Shown here: positions 8,927 through 15,896 of the stretch, in pieces | Position numbering within the stretch: position 1 is the stretch's first letter | How the letters are laid out: every line of letters starts with the position of its first letter | Assembly: GCA_036504975.1 (NCBI GenBank) | Contig: DASXUF010000108.1 | Span: 1-44,703 of the forward strand | From: Candidatus Binatia bacterium | Lineage (GTDB): Bacteria > Desulfobacterota > Binatia > UBA9968 | DNA: 44,703 nucleotides | Reading direction: 5' to 3' | Program-made: the position numbers and the translations under genes | The notes under the pieces: model-generated | Told to the model about the DNA's origin: nothing | What the model saw: the letters and a program-made list of their open reading frames with translations, nothing else | The model's database searches: none

Positions 8927-8986
8927 AAGTTAAGATCCGCCGCATATTCGCGATCAAACTCACGAGCCATTCAAAGGAGGGCCGTC

Positions 8987-9313
8987 ATGGCAAAATATCT
9001 ACTGATCGAATCGAGAGATCCCTTCGACAGCGCGGACTCTGAATATTTCGCCGGTCTGGTCCAGGGGATCGCCAAGAGAGGGAACGAGGCGACGCTGTTT
9101 CTCATACAGAATGGGGTTCTTCCGGCGCGCAAGGGATCGAAGTACAACGGCGTCATCTCCGATCTGATCAAGAACAAAGTCAAGGTGGTCGCCGATCGCT
9201 TCTCGCTGAAAGAGCGCGGAATACGCCGGCTCGCCGAAGGCGTCGATACCGCGGACACGGACCGGCTCGTGGATTTGCTCCTCGAGCCGGGCACGAAAGC
9301 AATTTGGCATTAA
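8987..9313 (+). CDS. DsrE-like family protein, first of three
   Basis: This 108-residue alpha/beta protein has the DsrE/DsrF/DsrH-like fold pattern: MAKYLLIESRDPFDSADSEY, then GNEATLFLIQNGVLPARKG, then a helix-strand repeat ending in KAIWH. The length and the terminal Trp-His resemble small TusB/DsrH-type subunits. The start is set at the ATG behind AAAGGAGG (8974-8980); a longer in-frame start at 8915 overlaps the promoter and has no ribosome site. I see no Cys, so this subunit would not itself carry a sulfur atom. It is the first gene of a tight operon of three with gaps of 17 and 15 bp. The three products probably form a heteromeric complex, as TusBCD and DsrEFH do. The exact role is unknown. 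Confidence 0.75.
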   Translation: MAKYLLIESRDPFDSADSEYFAGLVQGIAKRGNEATLFLIQNGVLPARKGSKYNGVISDLIKNKVKVVADRFSLKERGIRRLAEGVDTADTDRLVDLLLEPGTKAIWH

Positions 9314-9330
9314 CGATCTGGAGGTGAATT

Positions 9331-9744
9331 ATGGCTTCTGGAAAAACAGTGACGGTGGCGATCATGGATGCTCCTTACGAGTCTGCGAACTCGACGACCG
9401 CGCTGCGCATCGTTCAGTCCGCTTTGGAGAAGGGGCACAACGTCAACGTCTTTGCCTACGAGGGCGCCGTCAATCTCACCATGAAGGCGCAGGCGCCCCA
9501 TCCGAATCCGGTCAAGGGAACCTCCGTCGAGCAGGAAGCGCACCCGACGACGAAGGATTGGGTCTCCGCGCTGTTCAAGCTGGCGAGGGAAAAAGACGCG
9601 AAGCTCGACTGGGTGAACTGCGGCCTCTGCGTGGACGAGCGCGGCGCCGGCGACTGGATCGAAGGGCCGCGGCGCGGAGGACCGAAAGATTTTCTCGACG
9701 CCTCATCGGCGAGCAGCGCAACGCTCGTCATCCCGACCAAGTAA
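9331..9744 (+). CDS. DsrE-family sulfur-relay-like protein with Cys motif, second of three
   Basis: This 137-residue DsrE/TusD-like protein begins with a beta strand (VTVAIMDAPYESANSTTALR) and a helix, followed by GHNVNVFAYEGAVNLTMKA. It carries a Cys pair in VNCGLCVDERG near residues 97-100. That is the position where TusD and DsrE carry the Cys that accepts persulfide sulfur. It is the only one of the three operon members with an obvious candidate active Cys, so it is the likely catalytic subunit. A strong GGAGGT precedes the ATG at 9331. No tusA, tusE/dsrC or dsrAB lies nearby, so a role in tRNA thiolation or sulfur oxidation is not shown by context. Confidence 0.8.
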   Translation: MASGKTVTVAIMDAPYESANSTTALRIVQSALEKGHNVNVFAYEGAVNLTMKAQAPHPNPVKGTSVEQEAHPTTKDWVSALFKLAREKDAKLDWVNCGLCVDERGAGDWIEGPRRGGPKDFLDASSASSATLVIPTK

Positions 9745-9759
9745 GCGAGGGAGGAAGTC

Positions 9760-10143
9760 ATGCCGAAGATTTTGAATATTGTCGAAACCGCCTACCGGGG
9801 AACTTTAGAAGAGCAGGACGACACGATCCTCTGGCTGACCCACATGCTGAAGAACGCCGGGGCGGACATCTCGCTTCTCTTACGCGCGAACGCGGTGAAC
9901 TACGGCGCCAAAGGCCAGGACGCGTCGGGTCTGCATTTCGGCGAGATCAAAATGACGCACCCGCCGGAGATCGACAAAGACATCGAGAAGATGATGGAGA
10001 AAGGCGTCTCGATGTATCTGGTCGAAGAGGATGCGCGCGAGCGGGGATTGACCGACGACGATCTCTTGAGCGGCGTCCGAAGGATCAAGCGACAGGGGAT
10101 TCCCGAGCTCATCGACGAGCACGATCAAGTCTGGCACTGGTAG
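9760..10143 (+). CDS. DsrE-like family protein, third of three
   Basis: This 127-residue protein starts MPKILNIVETAYRGTLEEQD. It has a DsrE-like strand-helix pattern (ISLLLRANAVNYGAKGQD) and a C-terminal region ending in DEHDQVWHW. It lacks Cys entirely, so a structural or substrate-binding role beside the Cys-bearing subunit is likely. The ATG at 9760 is preceded by GGGAGGAAG and lies 15 bp after the previous stop. Family membership is inferred from size, fold pattern and operon position rather than a diagnostic motif. Confidence 0.7.
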   Translation: MPKILNIVETAYRGTLEEQDDTILWLTHMLKNAGADISLLLRANAVNYGAKGQDASGLHFGEIKMTHPPEIDKDIEKMMEKGVSMYLVEEDARERGLTDDDLLSGVRRIKRQGIPELIDEHDQVWHW

Positions 10144-10243
10144 CGCTTTCGGCAAACTTCACGACGTATTGCCGCGGCGTTAATTTTTTGTTGGCCGCAC
10201 GCCGCGCCGGCGCCATTACCGCTCGTTCTTTTTGGGATAGTTT

Positions 10244-12652
10244 TTGCACACCCTCTTGCAGGGAAAGCGCGCCTTTGGCCATCCCGGAATAGCGCCCGCC
10301 TGGACCCATAGCACCAAGGAGGGCGTCGGCGCCGCTTATCATACGGCGAGCCGCGTCTGGTTTACTCATTCCCACGGCATACTCAACGAAGTTTATTACC
10401 CCACGGTCGATTCCCCGCAGATCCGGGATCTTCAATATCTCATCACGGACGGCGAGAGCTTTTTTCACGAGGAGAAGCGGGATCTTTCCACCGAGTTGGA
10501 ATACGTCGATCATCACACGCCGGCGTTCCGCATCACCAATCGGGAGCCGCGGGGGCGTTATCGAATCGTCAAAGAGGTCATCGCCGATCCGCACCTTCCC
10601 TGCGTGCTTATGCAGACGCGCATCGAAGGCGACGAAGATTTTCTCAAGAAGCTCCACCTCTACGTTCTCGTCGCGCCTCATCTCGAGAGCCGGGGATGGG
10701 GCAACAACGCCGCCAAAGTAGAGGTTTGCGGAAAAACGATTCTGGTCGCCTTTCGCAACGACACGTATCTCGCTCTCGGCGCGACCGCGCCATTTAAAAA
10801 AACATCGTGCGGCTACGTCGGCTCGAGCGACGGTTGGACCGATCTGCACGAAAATTTCCGCATGGATTGGGCATTCGACTTCGCCGACGACGGCAACGTC
10901 GCGCTGACCGGAGAGATCGACCTTTCGGCATCGCGGTCATTCACCCTCGGTCTCGCCTTTGGGCCCGGTTATCAAGCCGCCACGACCACACTCCTGCAAT
11001 CGCTCGGTATTCACTTCGAAGAGCAGCGCAAGCGCTACCAGGAGCAGTGGCGCCGCGCGCGCTGCCACATCTTTCCTCTGGAGCAGGTTTCCGGCGACGA
11101 CGGCCGCCTTTACTGCGTCAGCCACACGCTGCTCCACGCGCACGAAGACAAAACCTTTCCCGGGGCGATCATCGCCTCGTTGAGTATTCCCTGGGGGGAG
11201 GAACGGAGCGACGAGGAAGGGTTGGGAGGTTATCACCTCGTCTGGACGCGCGACCTATGCCAGAACGCGATGGCGCTTCTGTCGACCGGCGATGCGGAGA
11301 CCCCGCTTCGGGCGCTGATCTATTTGGCGGCGGCGCAGCGGTCCGACGGCGGCTTCAACCAAAATTTTTGGATCGACGGCGAGCCGTATTGGCACGGAAT
11401 ACAACTGGATGAAGTGTCGTTTCCGGTGATGCTCGCTTGGCGGCTGAAAGAGCTCGGAGCGCTCCAGGAGTTCGATCCTTACCCGATGGTTTTGAAGGCC
11501 GCGCGCTATCTGGTCGAGCGTGGCCCGGCCACGCCGCAGGAGCGCTGGGAAGAGAACGGCGGTTATTCTCCCGCGACGTTGGCGGCGAATATCGCCGCGT
11601 TGATTTGCGCCGCGGATTTCGCGCGGGTCGGCGGCGACGGCGCGAGCGCGCGGTTGCTCGAAGAGTACGCCGACTTTCTCGAATCGCGCGTCGAGAGCTG
11701 GACGGTGACGACTCAAGGTTCTTTGGTCCCGGGAATTTCCCGCCACTTCATTCGGATTCATCCGGTCGATCCGCAAAATGACCAGCCGGTGGAAGACCCC
11801 AATCTGGGAATTATTGCGATTCGCAATCGGCCGCCGGGAGAGCCGTTCGAGTTCGCGGCCAAAGACATCGTCGATGCGGGATTTTTGGAGCTGGTTCGCT
11901 ACGGCATTCGCAAGCCGCGCGATCCTCTGATTGAAGACTCGCTGGAAGTCGTGGACGCGGTTCTCAAGGTAGAAACTCCCGTCGGGCCGTGCTGGCGGCG
12001 CTACAATTACGACGGTTACGGTCAACGGGAGACCGGCGGCGGATTTAACGGCTGGGGGCGGGGCAGGGCGTGGCCCTTGCTCACGGGCGAGCGCGCCCAC
12101 TACGAATTCGCGGCGGGCCGGCAGGTGAAGCACTTAATTCGCGCGATCGAAGGCTTCGCCTCGAAGGGCGGGATGCTTCCCGAGCAGGTTTGGGATCAAG
12201 CGGACCGGCCGGACTTGGAACTTTATTTCGGCAAGCCCACGGGTTCGGCGATGCCGCTCATGTGGGCGCACGCCGAGTACATGAAGCTCTTGCGGTCGGT
12301 GTGGGACGAAGCGGTGTTCGACCGCATTGCGGCCGTGGCCGATCGTTACTCGAATAACAAAAGGCGCCGGGGCCTGGAGATTTGGAAATTCAATCGCCAG
12401 GTAAGGTCCGTGGCGGCGGGCCATACGCTCCGGATTCAGGCGTCTTCATCCTTCAGGCTTCGTTGGACTCTCGACGAGTGGGCGACACCGAAAGATGGTG
12501 TCGCGCTCGGCACCGCGCTCGGCATCCACTATCTCGACATACCGGTTCCGCGAGCGCAGAGGGCCCCGGTCCGCTTCACGTTTTATTGGACTGACGGCGA
12601 TCGCTGGGAGGGTAAGAACTTCGTCGTAGCGATCGGCGCGCCGGAGAAATGA
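10244..12652 (+). CDS. GH15 glucoamylase (glucan 1,4-alpha-glucosidase)
   Basis: This 802-residue GH15 enzyme removes glucose from the non-reducing ends of alpha-glucans. An N-terminal beta-sandwich (residues ~1-270; SRVWFTHSHGILNEVYYPT and LITDGESFFHEEKRDL) precedes an (alpha/alpha)6 barrel. The barrel holds GGYHLVWTRD for substrate binding, the general acid Glu in QERWEENGGYS (residues 436/437) and the general base Glu in GMLPEQVWD (residue 647). No signal peptide is present, so it is probably cytoplasmic and acts on storage glucan or maltodextrins. The start is odd: an in-frame TAG lies at 10238-10240 and no ATG or GTG occurs before the conserved sequence. Initiation must use TTG (10244 or 10256) with a poor ribosome site. 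Confidence 0.92.
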   Translation: MHTLLQGKRAFGHPGIAPAWTHSTKEGVGAAYHTASRVWFTHSHGILNEVYYPTVDSPQIRDLQYLITDGESFFHEEKRDLSTELEYVDHHTPAFRITNREPRGRYRIVKEVIADPHLPCVLMQTRIEGDEDFLKKLHLYVLVAPHLESRGWGNNAAKVEVCGKTILVAFRNDTYLALGATAPFKKTSCGYVGSSDGWTDLHENFRMDWAFDFADDGNVALTGEIDLSASRSFTLGLAFGPGYQAATTTLLQSLGIHFEEQRKRYQEQWRRARCHIFPLEQVSGDDGRLYCVSHTLLHAHEDKTFPGAIIASLSIPWGEERSDEEGLGGYHLVWTRDLCQNAMALLSTGDAETPLRALIYLAAAQRSDGGFNQNFWIDGEPYWHGIQLDEVSFPVMLAWRLKELGALQEFDPYPMVLKAARYLVERGPATPQERWEENGGYSPATLAANIAALICAADFARVGGDGASARLLEEYADFLESRVESWTVTTQGSLVPGISRHFIRIHPVDPQNDQPVEDPNLGIIAIRNRPPGEPFEFAAKDIVDAGFLELVRYGIRKPRDPLIEDSLEVVDAVLKVETPVGPCWRRYNYDGYGQRETGGGFNGWGRGRAWPLLTGERAHYEFAAGRQVKHLIRAIEGFASKGGMLPEQVWDQADRPDLELYFGKPTGSAMPLMWAHAEYMKLLRSVWDEAVFDRIAAVADRYSNNKRRRGLEIWKFNRQVRSVAAGHTLRIQASSSFRLRWTLDEWATPKDGVALGTALGIHYLDIPVPRAQRAPVRFTFYWTDGDRWEGKNFVVAIGAPEK

Positions 12653-12667
12653 GGTAGGAATCAAGTC

Positions 12668-12913
12668 TCAGTCCTCAGTATCGCCGAAGTAATCTCTGAG
12701 GATCCTTTCCTTGACGTATTCGAGCGCGCCCAGGTCCTGGATGATGTCGCCGCCGCTGTCGTAGAAGATGATATCGCCGTCACGGGTGCGCCCCACCGCG
12801 ACGAGCCATTCCAACTCGTGACGGTCCTCCAATAGATAATTGATCGCTTGATCGGCCCCCTTGCTCCCAATGATGGTGACTTTGGGCGCCGGGGTTTTCC
12901 TTGCCTGGCTCAT
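12668..12913 (-). CDS. Small hypothetical protein
   Basis: This 81-residue protein is not recognised. It reads as a compact alpha/beta protein: a strand (KVTIIGSKG), a helix (ADQAINYLLEDRHELEW), strands (LVAVGRTRDGDIIFYDSG) and an acidic C-terminal helix. It has no Cys, membrane segment or signal peptide. A strong AGGAGG lies just upstream of the ATG at 12913, which supports real translation. It sits tail-to-tail with the glucoamylase (15 bp between stops) and 108 bp downstream of the RNA methyltransferase gene on the same strand, with which it may be co-transcribed. Confidence 0.7.
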   Translation of the reverse strand: MSQARKTPAPKVTIIGSKGADQAINYLLEDRHELEWLVAVGRTRDGDIIFYDSGGDIIQDLGALEYVKERILRDYFGDTED

Positions 12914-13020
12914 GCGGTCCTCCTGTGCGGTGACGAACCTTATATCAGATGCCGGATGGAGATTGTAGAGGGAGTCCGGCCTTTTTGTAAAGAGTCTTTA
13001 GAACGGCGCTTCCTCTTATG

Positions 13021-14316
13021 TTATCCCCGAAGGATCTCCGCGAGCGTCTCGACGTGGAAGGTGTGCGGGAAGAGATCCACCGGCCGGATGCGCTTGGCCC
13101 GATAGCCTTTCGTGCCCAGCGCCGCGAGGTCGCGCGCAAGGGTCGAGGGATTGCACGAGACGTAGAAAATCTTCTCCGCTCCAAACGAAGCCAGGTCGCC
13201 TTCCAGTCCTTTGGCGCCCGAGCGCGGCGGGTTGAGAATGATTTTGGCAAACGTTTCGCGCTTTTCGCTGAGGTGTCGGGCGGCCTTGGGAACGTGAGAG
13301 CGAACCCAGCGGATATTTTCCAAACCGTTCGCCTGGCTGTTGATTCTGCCGTTATCGATCGCCCGCGGATCGCCGTCAATTGCAATGATTTCCGTTGCGC
13401 GGCGGGCGATCGGCAGGGTAAAGTTTCCCGCGCCCGAGTACAGTTCGAGCACGCGGTCGCGGTTGGCGAACGCGCCCCACGCGAAAAGCTCGCCGACGAG
13501 CCGCCGGTTGCCCTCGCGGTTCGCCTGAATAAAGACCTCGGCGTCCACCTTCATGGTCAGGCCGGCGCCGCAGTCGACTGAGACTTTTCCCTCGCCCCAC
13601 GCGCGTCTCCAGCCGCGTCCGAAGAGCACGAGTCCCCCGACTTCGTTATGCGAATCGAGGAAGCGCGCGCTCAGCGCATCGTCTTGAGAGGCGATGTCGC
13701 CATCGACTTTTCCCACCAGCACGACGCGATCGCCCGTATCGCTTTCGACGATTTCCACTTCGACGATCCGCGACTTGAGCCCGACGGTCCACTCTCTGGC
13801 GTCTTGTAGACGGAGGTCGGCGTTCGTCGTCGCGATCAGGCAGGATGCGACTTCGATCAAGTCGTGGCTGAAGGCGCGGTGAAAGCCCAGCCGTCCGTCG
13901 CCGTCCCTGTGAAGACGGATGCGGCGGCGATAGCGATACTCCTGCGGCGAGGGGAGGATCGGCAGCAACTCGAATCCTTCGATTTTGCCGATGCGGCGGA
14001 GCGCGTCCTCGACGCTCTTTGTCTTCGCCGCAAGCTGCGCCTCGTACCGGATGATCTGCCACGGGCAACCACCGCACGCGCCGACGTACGGGCAGGGGGG
14101 CTCCCGTCTATCCGGCGATGGTTGAATCAGCCTGACCAACTCCCCGACGGCGTAGTTCTTTTTCTCCTCGACGATGCGGATCTCTACTTCGTCGCCCGGA
14201 ATGGCCATCGGCGTCATGATGACCCGGCCATCGTGGCGCGCGACTCCGTACGGCCCGTAGGCGAGCGCGTCGATTTTCACCCGGACGGTGTTCGTGGCAT
14301 TCATCGCAACCTGCAT
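13021..14316 (-). CDS. RlmD/TrmA-family RNA (uracil-5-)-methyltransferase
   Basis: This 431-residue SAM-dependent methyltransferase methylates C5 of a uridine in rRNA or tRNA. The N-terminal TRAM domain (residues ~5-65; VKIDALAYGPYGVARHDGRV) is followed by a [4Fe-4S] cluster site (PCPYVGACGGCPWQ near residue 80, with a further Cys near 158). The catalytic domain has the SAM motif LELYSGAGNFTLP, motif NPPRSG and the nucleophile in YVSCNPSTLARDL. The TRAM domain plus cluster fits RlmD/RlmCD-like enzymes better than TrmA, but the exact base cannot be assigned. The start may be the ATG at 14316 or the in-frame ATG at 14304, which has AGG seven bases upstream. It is divergent from the DUF309 gene. 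Confidence 0.92.
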   Translation of the reverse strand: MQVAMNATNTVRVKIDALAYGPYGVARHDGRVIMTPMAIPGDEVEIRIVEEKKNYAVGELVRLIQPSPDRREPPCPYVGACGGCPWQIIRYEAQLAAKTKSVEDALRRIGKIEGFELLPILPSPQEYRYRRRIRLHRDGDGRLGFHRAFSHDLIEVASCLIATTNADLRLQDAREWTVGLKSRIVEVEIVESDTGDRVVLVGKVDGDIASQDDALSARFLDSHNEVGGLVLFGRGWRRAWGEGKVSVDCGAGLTMKVDAEVFIQANREGNRRLVGELFAWGAFANRDRVLELYSGAGNFTLPIARRATEIIAIDGDPRAIDNGRINSQANGLENIRWVRSHVPKAARHLSEKRETFAKIILNPPRSGAKGLEGDLASFGAEKIFYVSCNPSTLARDLAALGTKGYRAKRIRPVDLFPHTFHVETLAEILRG

Positions 14317-14370
14317 GTTATAAAACAGACTGCCTTCGGATTCGAGCTATTATAAGGAATAGGCCGCAAC

Positions 14371-14745
14371 ATGGAAGCCGTTCGCGATCCGCGACTGATC
14401 AAAGGCATCGACGAGTTCAACAATCGGTTGTTCTTCGAATGCCACGAGAGCCTGGAGGAGATCTGGCTCGAAGAGCACGGCGAAGACCGCGCGTTCTACC
14501 AGGGACTGATTCAGATCGCCGCCGGCTATTTAAAGTGGGAGCAGGGCGTTCTCATCGGCGCGATCAAGCTCTGGCGCACGGGTCTGGCAAAGCTCGAAGC
14601 CTATCCGGCGGTCCATATGGGCGTGGATTTGGCTGCTCTTACGTACACAGTCAAAGCCCACCTGGCGCTGGTCGAGGCGGCGCATGCGCGAGGAGAAGAC
14701 GTTGTGGAACTGGAAGTTCCGATTTTGTCTCTGACCGATTCCTAA
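14371..14745 (+). CDS. DUF309 domain protein
   Basis: This 124-residue protein carries the DUF309 hallmark: FNNRLFFECHESLEEIWLEE near residue 16, followed by FYQGLIQIAAGYLKWEQG. The fold is all-alpha. The conserved Glu/His pairs suggest metal binding, but no biochemical function is established for the family. It is transcribed divergently from the RNA methyltransferase with 54 bp between starts. AAGGA lies 12 bases upstream of the ATG. No downstream gene appears to be co-transcribed, since a 476-bp gap follows. Confidence 0.88.
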   Translation: MEAVRDPRLIKGIDEFNNRLFFECHESLEEIWLEEHGEDRAFYQGLIQIAAGYLKWEQGVLIGAIKLWRTGLAKLEAYPAVHMGVDLAALTYTVKAHLALVEAAHARGEDVVELEVPILSLTDS

Positions 14746-15221
14746 GGGAGAGAACAGTAGGCTGCGAAGATGCGAATCACTGGCCAGGATTATTTATCCC
14801 ATCCGGAATCATATCTTATAGAGCGAGCCTCACTGGTTCCTCAGGGGCAAGCCTTCCAGCCGCAGGCAATAGATCGTGCCTTGAGATTTCCGTCGAGTTG
14901 TTTGCGCTGCAGCAAGCAACCGATATACCCAAGTTCCGGTCTACCAAGCACCCCACAAGTCGTTGGACTACGCGTCCCTGTGACTGCGGCTTTCATTCTC
15001 GCCCCCTGCGGAACCGTGTCCGCGTGGAGGCACGAGGCCCGAGAGTGCGAGCCCGAAGGGCAGAGGGCACAGGGACGCGAAGCGACACGGCAGGCCCTGA
15101 CGAGGGGAGTAAGTAGCACTGGGGCGGCAGGAGGGGTTGGCCCTCGAGCCACAGAAACTATTGACCTCGCCCGGAGCGGCTTGCGCTTGAGGGCTGAAGG
15201 CGTCCGGACTTTTTTCACCGC
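14746..15221. other. 476-bp gap without a convincing gene
   Basis: Open frames cross this stretch on both strands, but none shows family motifs, a ribosome site or plausible composition. The sequence is rich in G/C blocks and inverted repeats, including a perfect 12-bp pair listed separately. A structured RNA, a gene remnant or a dispersed repeat are all possible. I see no tRNA cloverleaf. Confidence 0.5.
14971..15079. repeat. Long-range 12-bp inverted repeat in the gap before the ABC exporter
   Basis: CGCGTCCCTGTG at 14971-14982 is the perfect reverse complement of CACAGGGACGCG at 15068-15079. The 85 bp between contain a smaller hairpin (GCGGA and TCCGC arms) and further complementary G/C runs. 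The pattern fits an RNA-level structure of about 110 nt but is not a terminator, since no T-run follows. Confidence 0.5.
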
Positions 15222-15896
15222 ATGATCCGTCTGATCGACGTTCACAAGACATTCAAGCAAGGCGCGAGCGAGGTTACGGCCCTGGCCGGAGTGACGCTGG
15301 AAATCACCAAAGGCGAGTTTGTGGCGGTCATGGGGCCGAGCGGGTCGGGGAAAAGCACGCTGCTTCATTTGATCGGCGGACTGGACCGGCCGACGCGCGG
15401 CGATATCGCGATCGGCGGCAAAGTGATCTCGCAGATGGGCGACGACGAGGTGACGCTCTTCAGACGCGAAAAGATCGGCTTCGTCTTTCAGTTTTTCAAC
15501 CTGCTGCCGACGCTCACGGCGATCGAGAACGCGGCGCTGCCGGCGATTCTAGACGGCAGAACGGAGACCGAGGCGCGCGCCAAGTCGGCAGCTCTCCTCG
15601 AGCGGGTCGGTCTCTCGGGTCGGGCCAACCATCTCCCGGAGGAACTCTCCGGCGGCGAGATCCAGCGCCTGGCTATCGCCCGCGCGCTGGTTTTCAGCCC
15701 GCCGATTCTGCTCGCCGATGAGCCCACCGGCAACCTCGATTCCAAGACGGGCGGGGCCATTTTGCAGTTGATGCGCGATATCAACCGGCAAGAAGCCTCG
15801 ACCGTGGTGATGGTGACGCACGACCGGTCCGCCGCCGCTTTCGGCGATCGCGTGATCCACTTGAAGGATGGCGTCCTCGAAGAGGAGAAAGGCTGA
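15222..15896 (+). CDS. ABC exporter ATPase, LolD/MacB type
   Basis: This 224-residue ATPase powers the permease encoded immediately downstream. Walker A is GPSGSGKST (about residue 40), the Q-loop is FVFQFFNLLPTLTA, the signature is LSGGEIQR, Walker B is ILLADEPTGNLDS and the H-loop is VMVTHDR. The LolD/MacB/FtsE subgroup shows this size and the FQFFNLLPTLTA and DEPTGNLDS segments. These enzymes drive lipoprotein release or mechanotransmission in the envelope, not classical import. The stop TGA overlaps the permease ATG by one base (TGATG), so the two are translationally coupled. No ribosome site is obvious before the ATG at 15222. Confidence 0.93.
   Translation: MIRLIDVHKTFKQGASEVTALAGVTLEITKGEFVAVMGPSGSGKSTLLHLIGGLDRPTRGDIAIGGKVISQMGDDEVTLFRREKIGFVFQFFNLLPTLTAIENAALPAILDGRTETEARAKSAALLERVGLSGRANHLPEELSGGEIQRLAIARALVFSPPILLADEPTGNLDSKTGGAILQLMRDINRQEASTVVMVTHDRSAAAFGDRVIHLKDGVLEEEKG

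Noticed and set aside
8987-10143. Naming the trio tusBCD or dsrEFH
   Set aside because: Sequence is too diverged and the defining partners are missing, so a specific name is not supported.
9324-10292. 322-codon plus-strand frame across the DsrE-like genes
   Set aside because: It overlaps two real genes with ribosome sites and motifs in other frames; its translation is Arg-rich and featureless.
14770-15225. 151-codon plus-strand and 175-codon minus-strand frames in the gap before the ABC exporter
   Set aside because: Neither has a ribosome site, motif or plausible composition; both run through inverted repeats. Treated as noncoding.
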